Assembly: GCA_903876795.1 (NCBI GenBank)
Contig: CAIRBK010000060.1
Location: 80,007 to 144,006, forward strand
Length of the DNA: 64,000 nt
Reading direction: 5' to 3'
From: an uncultured Verrucomicrobiota bacterium
GTDB taxonomy: Bacteria > Verrucomicrobiota > Verrucomicrobiia > Opitutales > Opitutaceae
The position numbers were made by a program, and so were the translations under genes. Positions 33,520-43,188 of this stretch are shown one piece after another (within the stretch, counting starts at the first letter, position 1; each line of letters opens with the position of its first letter). Below the pieces are notes generated by a model. The model did no database searches. It was given only the letters and a program-made list of their open reading frames with translations, and was not told the origin of the DNA.

Positions 33520-35768
33520 TGGTAATCCGGTGGAGTGATCAGGGCCGGGCGCTCGACATAGGCCCAGTCACATGCCTCCGAGCCGCCTTTGTTTACTAGG
33601 ATTTGGAGATTCCAGTAATCAGTCGGATTGTCGTCGGGGATTGGAATAATCACCGGAATTCGAACTCCCTTTGGGATGTGACGACGGAAGACCTCGTTGT
33701 TGTCAACCTTTAGTATAAACCAGACACCGTCTCCATCCTCGCCTAGATTGGATAAAATCGCGCAAAACGCACTACGCGAAACCCGAGGGAGGCGTGCCGA
33801 CAGCCTGGCTTCTCCCGAGAACGGAGCGTGTAAAAAGAAAGCCTTAGGTCGTTGATGGATGTCAGTGCCCGGGTAGACGTTGTCCACCGAGATGCCATCG
33901 TTCGCTCGGGTCAAATCTAAAACAGTGTGCGGCCATTCGGAGAAGGAAAACGCCTCCGGGGGGGTGGCCTGATCGCTTATAACCACTGACTCTATATTCA
34001 CAAGATCTTGAGCATAAAATTCCTCCACAAGTATATTCGCGCCGCGATTTCGGGCTAGTGAGTTAGGATTGGACCAAAGCGCCATCCATGCACCGTCTGG
34101 CGACTTAGCAAAGGCTGAGCTCCGAAATCGATCCGAGACTCGGGCAACAACGAAATGGTAACTCCAGGGGTATCCTTGTGAGAACAACGGCCTGTCTGGG
34201 GCGGCGGTTACAGACATCTCATCGCCCCGGGGAGAACGTTTTGCAGAGAAGTGCCAGACTGTAGTATCTGGATGGGCTTCCGTTTCCGACTCAAGTTCCG
34301 CAGCAGATGTTGTCACCTTGACGGCCAATCCAGTACGTTGCTGGACAGAGGCCTCCAAGTATGGCCGGTTACCATACATTAGGATACGGTGAGCAGAAGG
34401 AAAATTGAGGATAGCGCCGTCTTGAAGTCGTCCATCATTAAGTTGGTCGACTAGCGACTCAAAAACGGCTATGTGTTTTGCGGCGGCCTTTTGCTCCTTG
34501 GAGTTAAAATCCGAGGAGACGGAGCTTAGCAAGGAAGCGGTAAACGCAACAGACGCAGCCACAAAGCAAACGATTGTGCGAAGGATCCGTCGGGTGCGGG
34601 TAACGAGAGCCAATATAAACAAAACGATGAGTGCGCAGTTTGTATAAAACGAGAAATAGCAGGTTACATAAGTCCAATTGCCCTTAGCCCATGCTTGATA
34701 TTTCAGCGTGGTGGCCTGAAGGATATGCCAAGAGATTCCGGCGTAGAGAAAAGCACCCATTACAATTATGGTGCGCCGTGAGTTTAGAGGAGAAGCATTG
34801 TGCAGACCAAGATATACCAGAGCCGCACCGATAAAGGCTCGCAGATACCAAGCCGAAGTTAAGGGATAGCTATTGAGCACCTCCAACGCGTCCCCCGGGA
34901 GAAGATATGTGCGTGAGATATTTGGCACATCGTGGAAAAAGTCGATGAACGGCGTACCCGTGATGGTGAATCGCCACACCACGTTCAGCATAGGCATGAT
35001 GGATAGTTCTCGACTTACTTGAGCTCCGTCATAGTTGCCAGGGAAGAGAAGTTTGAAAAGAACATATATAGCGATATAGCAGACTCCGGTCACCGCAACT
35101 GGACCAAGCGCTTGAATCGTCTTGCGGAGTTTCCCTTCTGTGCTTCTTGGATACCACACGCGTGCCATTCTGAGGATTGCGATAAGAGGAAGGAATAGGA
35201 TAAAACTTTCATACAGGCATGCCGAAAACCACAGGCTCAAGCAGATGACTACCGTGCGATTGCGTGACGGGGTTTCCTGCGAGGAGAGCTCAAGAGCAAC
35301 AGCCAAAAGTAAAAGAGAAAGCGCGGTGGTGAATACCCCGGGGAAACCACTAATCATCGATGTTCCAGTGATCGTCAGGGAACCAAGAAAAAATGACAAT
35401 ATTGCCAAGGCACTCCAGCGACAGCGCAGCGACAGGAACAACACCCAGCCAAATAACACAACATTCGAAAACACCATGCCGACACGAACAACATCCAATA
35501 GATACTGGCTTCCAGAATAGGCAAAATAGACAAGTAGACAGCCAAAAAACGATCCAAATCGGCCATTGCTAACTGCCACAAGAGCTGCGTTATCAAATGC
35601 TTCTCGAAACGATTTACATGTTTCCCCGAATAGCGCGTGCCAAGCGTCGTCAGCATAAGCAATATGCACACCGACCAATGGAGCAAGCGAATACCAAGTC
35701 AACACGAGCAGCATTAAAAGCAAGAGTTGGTTTTCGATCCTGAGCGGGCTTGGAGATGGATTATGCAT
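33516..35768 (-). CDS. Second polytopic membrane protein, GT-C-like
   Basis: 750 aa. About 10-11 transmembrane helices in residues 12-405 with an acidic first periplasmic loop (VHIAYADDAWHALFGETCKS), ending TIVCFVAASVAFTASLLSSV, then a 340-residue periplasmic region rich in beta strands (HTVLDLTRANDGISVDNVYP, EARLSARLPRVSRSAFCAIL). The architecture parallels the 817-aa neighbour but the sequences differ clearly. Overlap with that gene by 4 nt suggests coupled expression and possibly a joint function. No named family could be confirmed by eye. Confidence 0.65.
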   Translation of the reverse strand: MHNPSPSPLRIENQLLLLMLLVLTWYSLAPLVGVHIAYADDAWHALFGETCKSFREAFDNAALVAVSNGRFGSFFGCLLVYFAYSGSQYLLDVVRVGMVFSNVVLFGWVLFLSLRCRWSALAILSFFLGSLTITGTSMISGFPGVFTTALSLLLLAVALELSSQETPSRNRTVVICLSLWFSACLYESFILFLPLIAILRMARVWYPRSTEGKLRKTIQALGPVAVTGVCYIAIYVLFKLLFPGNYDGAQVSRELSIMPMLNVVWRFTITGTPFIDFFHDVPNISRTYLLPGDALEVLNSYPLTSAWYLRAFIGAALVYLGLHNASPLNSRRTIIVMGAFLYAGISWHILQATTLKYQAWAKGNWTYVTCYFSFYTNCALIVLFILALVTRTRRILRTIVCFVAASVAFTASLLSSVSSDFNSKEQKAAAKHIAVFESLVDQLNDGRLQDGAILNFPSAHRILMYGNRPYLEASVQQRTGLAVKVTTSAAELESETEAHPDTTVWHFSAKRSPRGDEMSVTAAPDRPLFSQGYPWSYHFVVARVSDRFRSSAFAKSPDGAWMALWSNPNSLARNRGANILVEEFYAQDLVNIESVVISDQATPPEAFSFSEWPHTVLDLTRANDGISVDNVYPGTDIHQRPKAFFLHAPFSGEARLSARLPRVSRSAFCAILSNLGEDGDGVWFILKVDNNEVFRRHIPKGVRIPVIIPIPDDNPTDYWNLQILVNKGGSEACDWAYVERPALITPPDYQ

Positions 35769-35782
35769 CAGGTATAACGGCT

Positions 35783-37606
35783 TCAGATATCAATTGCTCG
35801 AAGAAGCGACTCCGCACTTTTCGCCCATGTAAGGTAAGTGATGCCTCGTGAACTTGGCTCGAGGGCGTTTTGACGAAGTGAGAGCCACGCTTTTAGATCA
35901 AGGGCGGTCCCTTCAGCAGTAGTAGCCTTGAAATAATATGCATGTGAGCCCGCAACCTCACGGAATATTGGTATATCACGGACAAAAAGAGGTATGTTAT
36001 GCATGGCCGCCTCGATAAGCGGCAGGCCAAACCCCTCATCTTCAGAAGCCGCGATCAAGCATGTAGTGACCGAATAAATTTTTTCGAGAAATTCGTCGCT
36101 CACATTCGACGGCCAAAAAAGCGTGCGATTTAGATATCGGCTTTGCTGTATTTCATGAGTAAAATCCTCCATGTGCCAGCCTTGCTTACCTACGATAATC
36201 AGATTCAGGTCATGACCCAAACCCCACATCAATTCGAATGTCTTGAGGATTTGTCGGTAGCCTTTACGTGGCTCGATAGTGCCGACCATTAGAAAGGTAG
36301 ATCGAGACCGCCATGTCTCCAACAATTTTTCGGCGTCGTGAGGGACACCGGTGCTTGGTGAAGTATTTTTAATGTCAGCGGCGTTGTGAGAAAAAGTGAT
36401 ACGGAAGGGGCGCCCGGAAAGCTCAGGTAGGTTGGTTACGCGCCAGGCGGCTAGTTTTTCGGCCACAGTCCTTGACACACAAACCGCTCCAGAGAAGCGG
36501 GATATAATCTTGAGCCAGTTTGTGTGCCCATCTTGAACACCCGAGGGAAACCATTCGGGGTTGGTCACGGGCAATAAGTCGTGAACGAGGAAGTGGATAT
36601 TCAATCCGTGAAGATGGAGGTAGCGAAGGAAGGGTTCCTGTACACAGGTTATATGGGTATCGAAGTCCAAACCCATAAATCTGTCGCCAGGCCGGGGGGC
36701 GATAGGGGTGTCTGACAGACTATCTGCCAGCAAGCCAAAGGCTCTTTGTAGAAAAGCGCCGGCGTGACGATAGCCGAGTTCGTAATCGTTGGCGACGATG
36801 GGCTGGATGCTATAGCCGATATCGGACATCTTTAGCAGTTCCGTAAGGATGCCACGGGTGACGCGATCGATACCGGTGCGGATTTCGCGACGAACAATGC
36901 CCGAGATATCGACATAAAGGATTGGTTTTCCTGAGGGGCGCAGGTTATTTGCCAACGCCCAAGCGCATTCGCTGACCAAGACGCTGTCTTTGTTGCCAAG
37001 GCTCCGAGCGATTATCGGCATTAGAATCGTGTCGACGTGTTCTGGTTTAGCAACCCGAGCAAAGCCAGCACGGAGTGCCTCGTGAAGAGCTGTAACCAAG
37101 TCGTCGATTGACGATAGTTTTCGGGGAAGCGTTTTGGCTTTTTTTTGGATCGCTGAAGCCTTGCAATCCAAAAGACAGGTTTCGATGGTTTCTTCACGAT
37201 TCGAAAGAGAGAGAATGTATTCCAAGGATTCACCCAAAAGAGAATCCGATATATCATCGCAGGGAGCGTCTTCGTGCAGCGGGTGGAAAACGAAGTTGGG
37301 GGCAAGGCGATCAACATAGGCGCGGCGTAGCAGGCAATTGATGTCGTGAATGGCCGGGTCGTGATTGTATACCGTGACAAGCCAGCAGGTGCAAATGGAG
37401 GCAGGCGGCAAAAGATCAGCAAATGCAAAACGCAGTGCTTCCGTCGTCGCAGGGCGGGATCCGTCCAGCAAAACAATTGGCTCCCCAGCAGGGCCATCGC
37501 TGACTTTTCTGATGAACTGCCGAATGCGAGCCAGCACCGCCTTGGATACCGTAGGATCGGCTGGCGGGCTTTGCTGCCAAAGGGAAAAATCCAGCAGTAT
37601 CTTCAT
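35783..37606 (-). CDS. GT4 glycosyltransferase with extra N-terminal domain
   Basis: 607 aa. Residues from about 230 (PILYVDISGIVRREIRTGID RVTRGIL) to the end form a GT-B mannosyltransferase-like module: FLVHDLLPVTNPEWFPSGVQ, VCVSRTVAEKLAAW, FLMVGTIEPRKGYRQILKTF ELMW, LIIVGKQGW and SEDEGFGLPLIEAAMHNIPL with the E-x7-E motif. The first 225 residues (MKILLDFSLWQQSPPADPTV) resemble a partial, degenerate GT-B N-domain or separate helical domain with no recognised motif. Such proteins (WbpX/WbdA-like) polymerise mannose or rhamnose O-chains. It lies 4 nt after the methyltransferase gene. Confidence 0.8.
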   Translation of the reverse strand: MKILLDFSLWQQSPPADPTVSKAVLARIRQFIRKVSDGPAGEPIVLLDGSRPATTEALRFAFADLLPPASICTCWLVTVYNHDPAIHDINCLLRRAYVDRLAPNFVFHPLHEDAPCDDISDSLLGESLEYILSLSNREETIETCLLDCKASAIQKKAKTLPRKLSSIDDLVTALHEALRAGFARVAKPEHVDTILMPIIARSLGNKDSVLVSECAWALANNLRPSGKPILYVDISGIVRREIRTGIDRVTRGILTELLKMSDIGYSIQPIVANDYELGYRHAGAFLQRAFGLLADSLSDTPIAPRPGDRFMGLDFDTHITCVQEPFLRYLHLHGLNIHFLVHDLLPVTNPEWFPSGVQDGHTNWLKIISRFSGAVCVSRTVAEKLAAWRVTNLPELSGRPFRITFSHNAADIKNTSPSTGVPHDAEKLLETWRSRSTFLMVGTIEPRKGYRQILKTFELMWGLGHDLNLIIVGKQGWHMEDFTHEIQQSRYLNRTLFWPSNVSDEFLEKIYSVTTCLIAASEDEGFGLPLIEAAMHNIPLFVRDIPIFREVAGSHAYYFKATTAEGTALDLKAWLSLRQNALEPSSRGITYLTWAKSAESLLRAIDI

Positions 37607-37610
37607 GCCA

Positions 37611-38906
37611 TCAGTCGCCCTTCACCTCGGATTTGGCCCCAAAACGAATTAACAAGGATTCGGCATCGGGCGGGAGTGGTAGTTTCCGGTCAGCGTGATC
37701 GGGTGAAAAAAGAATACGTTGCATATCTTGTTCTAAATTAATAAACTGTGGATTGTGCAGTGGGCGGTAGCGACGATGGCCGACCAAGGACAGGCAGGCC
37801 CGGTAGGCGTGAGTGTGCCAGCTTATCCGGCCCTCGTAGCATAGGCACAGGAGCATGCGATAGAGGTGGGTGTGCCAGGGGGCATTGAGCTTGTGGTAGT
37901 TTTTGGTCCTCCGACCGGGGGTGAGGCGCCGGTAGTGCGGGTTGCGTAAAAGAACCATCAGAGCGCGATAAGCGTGTTTGGACGCAGGGACGCCATAGAT
38001 CTTCCGTTCAAGCTCCCGAATGTGGGCGTCGCACTCGGTCTTTTCGCGATCAAGTATCTGAATGCGGTTGTTTTTGATTTCGATTTCGCGGGTGTGCTGG
38101 TCTTGGATTTTTTGGAGCCGGCTGGAAACAGCCCAGAGTGCTTGTTCGTAGCGGTCTTCGATTTTTTGCGAATAATTGTCGCAGAGTTCGTGAAAGGAAA
38201 AGCTGGCGTCTTCAGGGATTTCGGTGATGGCAGGGAAGCCGGGGTCCGGGTGGGCTTTTTGCGCAACGACGGCATAATCGGCGCTGGAGCCGGTCAGGAC
38301 ATCGAAGATGGTGGGTTGCGCGCCGGCCAGCAGGTGGGGCGCGGTTTGCAGGCGGAGGATTTTTACTCGGGCGAAACCGGTGTATTCACATAAAAACGAT
38401 AGTAGTTCGGGAGGAATCGGTTTATCATGGGTGGGATCACGGAAGAACGTGGAGGCACCGACGCCGGGGTTTTCGGGGTTGGGCGTTTCGAGGATCAGCA
38501 GTCCGCCGGGCTTGAGGGACCGGAGGGAATCAGTCGCGAGGTCTCTGAGGGCGTCGAAGCCGATGTGCTCCACGAGATGGAAGGCCGAGATCAGAGCGAG
38601 GCCTTCCGCAGGTGTATTTTTAAGGTAGGCGAGGGCGTCGCCTTTGAGGGTGTTGAGATTGAGTTCGCAGCAGGCGGCGAGCATACCTCCATCGAGATCC
38701 ACGCCCAGAGCGGTGATGCCGCGTGATGCGAGGACTTCGAGCCATTCTCCACGGCCGCAGCCTAGATCAAGCGCGGAGCAGCCCGGGAAGAAACCCTCAA
38801 TGAGCTGGAGGTAGCGGGCATAGGCTTGCAGGCGGGATTTAATGAGCTCTCGAGAGCCGCGGTAGCGATCCTCGAAGGCGCGGTAAAACTCTTTGGAGGG
38901 GGGCAT
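37611..38906 (-). CDS. WbdD-like O-chain methyltransferase with coiled coil
   Basis: 431 aa. An AdoMet methyltransferase domain fills residues 1-215: YRGSRELIKSRLQAYARYLQ, motif I ALDLGCGRGEWLEVLASRG, GVDLDGGMLAACCELNLN, AFHLVEHIGFDALRDL and GGLLILETPNPENPGVGAS. This subtype is that of WbdD, which methylates the non-reducing end of ABC-exported O-antigens and so stops polymerisation. Residues 230-290 form a coiled coil (QALWAVSSRLQKIQDQHTRE), as in the WbdD molecular ruler. The WbdD kinase domain is absent; the last 140 residues are basic and aromatic with HTHxYRxxL repeats. Directly downstream of wzt. Confidence 0.82.
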   Translation of the reverse strand: MPPSKEFYRAFEDRYRGSRELIKSRLQAYARYLQLIEGFFPGCSALDLGCGRGEWLEVLASRGITALGVDLDGGMLAACCELNLNTLKGDALAYLKNTPAEGLALISAFHLVEHIGFDALRDLATDSLRSLKPGGLLILETPNPENPGVGASTFFRDPTHDKPIPPELLSFLCEYTGFARVKILRLQTAPHLLAGAQPTIFDVLTGSSADYAVVAQKAHPDPGFPAITEIPEDASFSFHELCDNYSQKIEDRYEQALWAVSSRLQKIQDQHTREIEIKNNRIQILDREKTECDAHIRELERKIYGVPASKHAYRALMVLLRNPHYRRLTPGRRTKNYHKLNAPWHTHLYRMLLCLCYEGRISWHTHAYRACLSLVGHRRYRPLHNPQFINLEQDMQRILFSPDHADRKLPLPPDAESLLIRFGAKSEVKGD

Positions 38907-38921
38907 GTACTTGGTAGCGGT

Positions 38922-40220
38922 TCAGGCGCAGAGCCTGTGGCTAAAAGTGCAAGGAAGTTTGGCGCAGCCGACAAAGGATTGGTCCAGAGTCGGCAAGATT
39001 TTGAAAATAAGGGCGTTATCAACCCAGTCGAAGCTGTCGGTGACATGATCTTTACCTGCGTGGACAGCAAGCGTGATAGAATATGAACCCGGGCCCATGT
39101 TGAGTGTGATCTCGGTCGATATCTCCACTTTTTGGCCGACCATCAATCTAGGCCAAGAGTGGCCGTGATGATGTGTATTGGTGCCGAAGACATCGACGCC
39201 AAGACGATCCCGAATAAGGATGCCAAAAGTGGCGTCCGTCACATCGGTAGTGCATTCGATGGTTGCCAAAATGCGCAAATGGTCGCCACTTGCGAATGCC
39301 GTGGTGGGCTGCTTACGGAAATCGAACAATCCACAATCAGAGATTGTCAATTTGCGATTACCTGCTCGGGTAACGATGCGGCCATCGAAGCCGGCCTTTT
39401 GATCAATAAGGTGATCGTTTTCTCTCTGTGCGATGGTGGCGTTGTAGAAATCGAGAACGCTTTCAGAGGGGCCATCCTTAGTAAGCAAACCCTGTTCCAA
39501 AAGGATTGAACGTTGGCAGATAGATTTGACGGCAGAGGGGTCATGAGAAACAAAAAGCAGAGTACCTCCTGCAGCTTGGAAATCCTTGATACGCTTAATA
39601 CACTTATGCTGAAAATATGCGTCGCCTACCGCGAGTGCTTCGTCGATTATAAGAACGTCTGGTTTTACGTGAGAAAGAGCCGCAAAGGCGAGTCGCACGA
39701 TCATACCGCTTGAATAGGTGCGAACCGGACGATCTATAAACTCACCAATTTCGGAAAATGCGATTATATCTTCCAGCTGTTCGTCGATTTCGTTTTTACT
39801 CAAGCCGAGAACCGCGCAATTGAGATAAATGTTTTCCCGACCGGTAAATTCGGGGTTGAAACCGCTGCCTAGTTCCAAAAGTGCCGCGACGCGACCACTG
39901 GAACAAACAGATCCTGAAGTCGGGGAAAGCGTGCCGGCCAGAATCTGCAGAAGCGTAGACTTGCCCGATCCATTCATACCAACTATGCCGACAGATTCAC
40001 CTTTTCTAATCACAAAGCTTACATCTTTAAGCGCGTGAAAATCGCGATAAAATCGTTCTCCGTAGTCGATCTCTTTTTGCGCCACCTGGGATTGCCACCC
40101 CTTCGGACAAAAGCGCAAGGCGGCGTCTGCAAGGCAATACATTAAACGCGCCTTAGGATTTTTCCAGATTCGATAGGATTTGCCTACCTTATGGACGGAG
40201 ATGGCAGTATCAACAGACAT
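38922..40220 (-). CDS. wzt: O-antigen ABC transporter ATPase Wzt with sugar-binding C-domain
   Basis: 432 aa from ATG 40220 (MSVDTAISVHKVGKSYRIWK); the track ORF opens further upstream inside rfbB. Walker [15 protein letters not shown] (81-94), signature YSSGMIVRLAFA, Walker B VLIIDEALAVGDAYFQHKCI, and FVSHDPSAVKSIC are the Wzt/TagH type. Residues 300-432 form a beta-sandwich (ILIRDRLGVDVFGTNTHHHG) like the Wzt C-terminal domain that recognises the capped, methylated end of the glycan. Works with Wzm to move the lipid-linked chain to the periplasm. The separate methyltransferase gene downstream supports a capped-chain export mechanism. Confidence 0.93.
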   Translation of the reverse strand: MSVDTAISVHKVGKSYRIWKNPKARLMYCLADAALRFCPKGWQSQVAQKEIDYGERFYRDFHALKDVSFVIRKGESVGIVGMNGSGKSTLLQILAGTLSPTSGSVCSSGRVAALLELGSGFNPEFTGRENIYLNCAVLGLSKNEIDEQLEDIIAFSEIGEFIDRPVRTYSSGMIVRLAFAALSHVKPDVLIIDEALAVGDAYFQHKCIKRIKDFQAAGGTLLFVSHDPSAVKSICQRSILLEQGLLTKDGPSESVLDFYNATIAQRENDHLIDQKAGFDGRIVTRAGNRKLTISDCGLFDFRKQPTTAFASGDHLRILATIECTTDVTDATFGILIRDRLGVDVFGTNTHHHGHSWPRLMVGQKVEISTEITLNMGPGSYSITLAVHAGKDHVTDSFDWVDNALIFKILPTLDQSFVGCAKLPCTFSHRLCA

Positions 40221-40237
40221 GCGATGCGCGAAGGTAA

Positions 40238-41293
40238 TCAGGCGCGAGTGCCCAAGCGTTGGAGTTTGTAGGAGCCGTTTAGGATGGCTGAGGTCCAGGA
40301 CTCGTTGTCGAGATACCACTGGACGGTTTTTCGGAAGCCGGACACATGGTCTTGCTTGGGTGCCCATCCGAGTTCGCGTTGGAGCTTGGTGGCATCGATC
40401 GCGTAGCGGAGGTCATGCCCGGGGCGGTCTTTTACAAACGTGATTTGCTCGGCGTAGGGTTTGCCGTCGGCGCGAGGCCGGAGTTCGTCGAGCAAACCGC
40501 AGAGGAGGCGAACGAGGTCGATGTTTTGGCGTTCGTTGTTGCCGCCAATGTTGTAGGTTTGGCCGATGCGGCCTTTGGCGATGACGGTGTGCAAGGCTTC
40601 GGCGTGGTCTCCGACGTAGAGCCAGTCACGGATGTTTTCACCTTTGCCGTAAACAGGGATGGGGTCGCCGCGCAGGGCCTTGAGGATGACGACGGGGATC
40701 AGTTTCTCAGGAAACTGGTAGGGTCCGTAGTTGTTGGAGCAGTTGGTTACCAGGACCGGGAGGCCGTAAGTGTCGGCCCAGGCGCGGGCGAGATGGTCGC
40801 TGGCGGCCTTGCTGGCGGAATAGGGCGAGTGCGGGTCGTAAGGTGTGTCTTCGGTGAAGAGACCGGTTGTACCGAGGCTGCCGTAAACTTCATCGGTGGA
40901 GACGTGGAGGAAGCGGAAGCGTTCGCGGGCCGAACTGGTAAGTTTTTCGTAGTGTGCGCGGGCGGCTTGGAGGAGAGTGAAGGTGCCTATGACGTTGGTT
41001 TGGATAAAGGCACCGGGGCCGTCTATGGAGCGGTCCACGTGGCTTTCGGCGGCGAGATGCATGACCCAGTCGGGCTGGAACTCTGTGAAGAGTTTGCCTA
41101 TCGCGGAGGCATCGCAGATGTCAGCATGGGAAAAGCGATAGTATGGATTGCCTTCCAGATCGGAAAGTGAATGTCGATTACCAGCGTAGGTAAGGGCATC
41201 GACGTTGAGGATTTCGTGGCCGTGGGTGGATACGAGCAGGCGGACGAGGTTGGAGCCGATGAAGCCGGCTCCGCCGGTGACGAAGATTTTCAT
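40238..41293 (-). CDS. rfbB: dTDP-glucose 4,6-dehydratase
   Basis: 351 aa from ATG 41293. Rossmann [61 protein letters not shown] with catalytic Thr-Asp-Glu, [11 protein letters not shown] (Tyr-x3-Lys), [20 protein letters not shown] and [13 protein letters not shown] are diagnostic. It converts dTDP-glucose to dTDP-4-keto-6-deoxyglucose, the branch point to dTDP-rhamnose and dTDP-fucosamine-type sugars. It is next to rfbA, but rfbC and rfbD are not in this window, so the final sugar is unknown; they may lie elsewhere in the genome. Separated from wzt by 17 nt. Confidence 0.96.
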   Translation of the reverse strand: MKIFVTGGAGFIGSNLVRLLVSTHGHEILNVDALTYAGNRHSLSDLEGNPYYRFSHADICDASAIGKLFTEFQPDWVMHLAAESHVDRSIDGPGAFIQTNVIGTFTLLQAARAHYEKLTSSARERFRFLHVSTDEVYGSLGTTGLFTEDTPYDPHSPYSASKAASDHLARAWADTYGLPVLVTNCSNNYGPYQFPEKLIPVVILKALRGDPIPVYGKGENIRDWLYVGDHAEALHTVIAKGRIGQTYNIGGNNERQNIDLVRLLCGLLDELRPRADGKPYAEQITFVKDRPGHDLRYAIDATKLQRELGWAPKQDHVSGFRKTVQWYLDNESWTSAILNGSYKLQRLGTRA

Positions 41294-41340
41294 AGATGAG
41301 CTTTTATCAAGGAGCTTCGCGTGCATTCGCGTGTTTTAAA

Positions 41341-42222
41341 TCAATTCATTATACTGCGCAGGTATCTCCCGTAGACAGATTTGCCCAGTTTTTTTATCTG
41401 GGACTCGAGCTTTGATTTTTCAAGCCATCCTTGTTTATAGCCGATTTCTTCCAAACAGGCGATTTTAAGGCCTTGCCGGTTTTCAATTACAGATACGAAT
41501 TGTGCAGCCTCTACCAAATTGTCGTGTGTGCCTGTATCCAACCAGGCGGTGCCACGGCCGAAGAGTTCTACGTGGAGTTGGTTATTTTCCAGATAGAGCC
41601 GGTTGAGATCGGTAATTTCCAACTCGCCGCGTGCGGACGGCTTAAGGCTGCGGGCCATATGCACGACTTGGGAGTCATAAAAATAAAGTCCAGGAACGGC
41701 ATAGTTGGACTTGGGATGGTGTGGTTTTTCTTCCAAGGACAGCACCCGGCCGTCGGCGGAAAACTCAACTACGCCGTAAGCTCGTGGATCGGCCACGTGA
41801 TAACCAAATATGGTTGCGCCAACCGTGCGATTGGCTGCGGTTTGGACATACTTCGTCAGTTCGTTACTATAAAATAGGTTGTCGCCAAGGACAAGCGCGG
41901 CGGCCTCACCTTCGCCTAAAAAGCCTACATCGGCAGCAATAGAAAACGCCTGGGCAAGGCCATCGGGACTGGGTTGTTCCGCGTATGAAAGAAAAATGCC
42001 AAACTGAGAACCATCACCGAGTAATTTTCGAAAAAGCGGAAGATCATCGGGAGTCGAGATGATCAATATATCCCTGATGTGTGCCAGCATAAGCACCGAC
42101 AAGGGATAGTAGATCATGGGCTTGTCGTATATGGGCATCAATTGTTTGCTGATGGCGATGGTTAGGGGATACAGGCGGGTGCCTGAGCCTCCGGCGAGTA
42201 CGATGCCTTTATGTGTGCTCAT
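41341..42222 (-). CDS. rfbA: Glucose-1-phosphate thymidylyltransferase
   Basis: 293 aa, full length. [40 protein letters not shown] is the nucleotidyltransferase signature; [18 protein letters not shown] holds the metal-binding Asp, and [37 protein letters not shown] plus [22 protein letters not shown] complete the RmlA pattern. It makes dTDP-glucose for RfbB. The leader before the ATG is AT-rich with no Shine-Dalgarno. It lies between wzm and rfbB, an arrangement that couples donor synthesis to export. Confidence 0.96.
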   Translation of the reverse strand: MSTHKGIVLAGGSGTRLYPLTIAISKQLMPIYDKPMIYYPLSVLMLAHIRDILIISTPDDLPLFRKLLGDGSQFGIFLSYAEQPSPDGLAQAFSIAADVGFLGEGEAAALVLGDNLFYSNELTKYVQTAANRTVGATIFGYHVADPRAYGVVEFSADGRVLSLEEKPHHPKSNYAVPGLYFYDSQVVHMARSLKPSARGELEITDLNRLYLENNQLHVELFGRGTAWLDTGTHDNLVEAAQFVSVIENRQGLKIACLEEIGYKQGWLEKSKLESQIKKLGKSVYGRYLRSIMN

Positions 42223-42256
42223 AATATATAGTTAAAGGGAGGATCAGAAAAGGGGG

Positions 42257-43048
42257 CTAAATCACGTCGGCAAAAGCGGGCTTGAGTTTTCTGAAGCAAA
42301 ACAGGCCGAGGGCGCTCATCATCAGGCCGAAGGCGAAACTGTAGGCGATGCCTGACCAGTGCGGTGCCTGATGCCAAAGGAGAACGGCGCGGGCTTGTTC
42401 GATGATGTGGATAAGGGGATTGTATTTGAGCCAATTCCAGAGGGCGGGCGGGATCATGTTGGCTGAATAAAAAACGGCGCTCGCATACATGAGGACCATG
42501 CTGATGGGGCCGGCCGCGTATTGGATGTCGCGCAGGAAGACCCCGAGCGATGAAAGCAGCAGGGCGATGCCCAAAATGAGAGGGATGAGGGGGAGCAGGG
42601 TGACTAAAAAGAGGAGCGAGTAGCGGCTAAAACCTTCGCCAAGCGTAGCCACGCCAATCAGTACCAAAATCAAGCTGATGGAAAATTGATATAGGGCGGC
42701 GCCAAGATTGGCCAAGGGCAGGATTTCCATCGGGAAAACAACTTTTTTGACCAGGTTGGGTTGGCTGGTCACGGAGGCTGGCGAACTGCCAATTGTCTCC
42801 GAAACGATTTGAAAAATGGTGATGCTCAAGAAGACGCCCAGCGCATAATCCATCGTGGACTGATTCTCCACACCCTTGTAACCGCCCTTGAATATCAATC
42901 CAAAGACCACGGTGTAGATGGCCATCATCAGAAGCGGTTGAAGAATGCTCCAAATCATGCCCAGGGCACTGCCCCGGTGGCGTTGCTCGATCTGGCGTTT
43001 GGTGAACTGCCACAGGAGGTAACGGTGTTGTGTGAAGATTTTGAGCAT
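42257..43048 (-). CDS. wzm: O-antigen ABC transporter permease Wzm
   Basis: 263 aa ABC-2 type permease with six transmembrane helices: YLLWQFTKRQIEQRHRGSAL GMIWSILQPLLMMAIYTVVF G is the conserved N-terminal amphipathic helix and helix 1; FPMEILPLANLGAALYQFSI is the coupling region; PPALWNWLKYNPLIHIIEQA R is the family P-loop before the last helix. It pairs with Wzt. First gene of the O-antigen operon, separated from the regulator gene by 140 nt that contain a perfect palindrome. Confidence 0.94.
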   Translation of the reverse strand: MLKIFTQHRYLLWQFTKRQIEQRHRGSALGMIWSILQPLLMMAIYTVVFGLIFKGGYKGVENQSTMDYALGVFLSITIFQIVSETIGSSPASVTSQPNLVKKVVFPMEILPLANLGAALYQFSISLILVLIGVATLGEGFSRYSLLFLVTLLPLIPLILGIALLLSSLGVFLRDIQYAAGPISMVLMYASAVFYSANMIPPALWNWLKYNPLIHIIEQARAVLLWHQAPHWSGIAYSFAFGLMMSALGLFCFRKLKPAFADVI

Positions 43049-43130
43049 GAACCAAATGGATTTTTAACCGCAAAGATGAATCGTGGGTGTGGAATGGACT
43101 TAGGTGCGGCGTTTTGGAAAGCTTCGCCCC

Positions 43131-43147
43131 GTCACTTCCGAAGTGAC
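43131..43147. promoter_or_regulatory. Palindrome in the wzm upstream region
   Basis: GTCACTTCCGAAGTGAC is a perfect 8-bp inverted repeat around a single central base, 83 nt upstream of wzm and 42 nt after the regulator stop. It suits a dimeric regulator such as the adjacent GbsR-like protein; without a T-run it is a poor terminator. Confidence 0.45.
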
Positions 43148-43188
43148 TGGTCTGGGATTGGACTGTTGGCTGGGCCAGCGGCGGCACT

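Noticed and set aside
37763-37770. ops/JUMPstart element GGCGGTAG near the O-antigen genes
   Set aside because: It is on the plus strand inside the methyltransferase coding region, opposite to the direction of transcription, so it cannot act as an RfaH site here.
40238-42222. Complete dTDP-rhamnose pathway
   Set aside because: rfbA and rfbB are clear but no rfbC or rfbD was found in the window, so rhamnose cannot be claimed.
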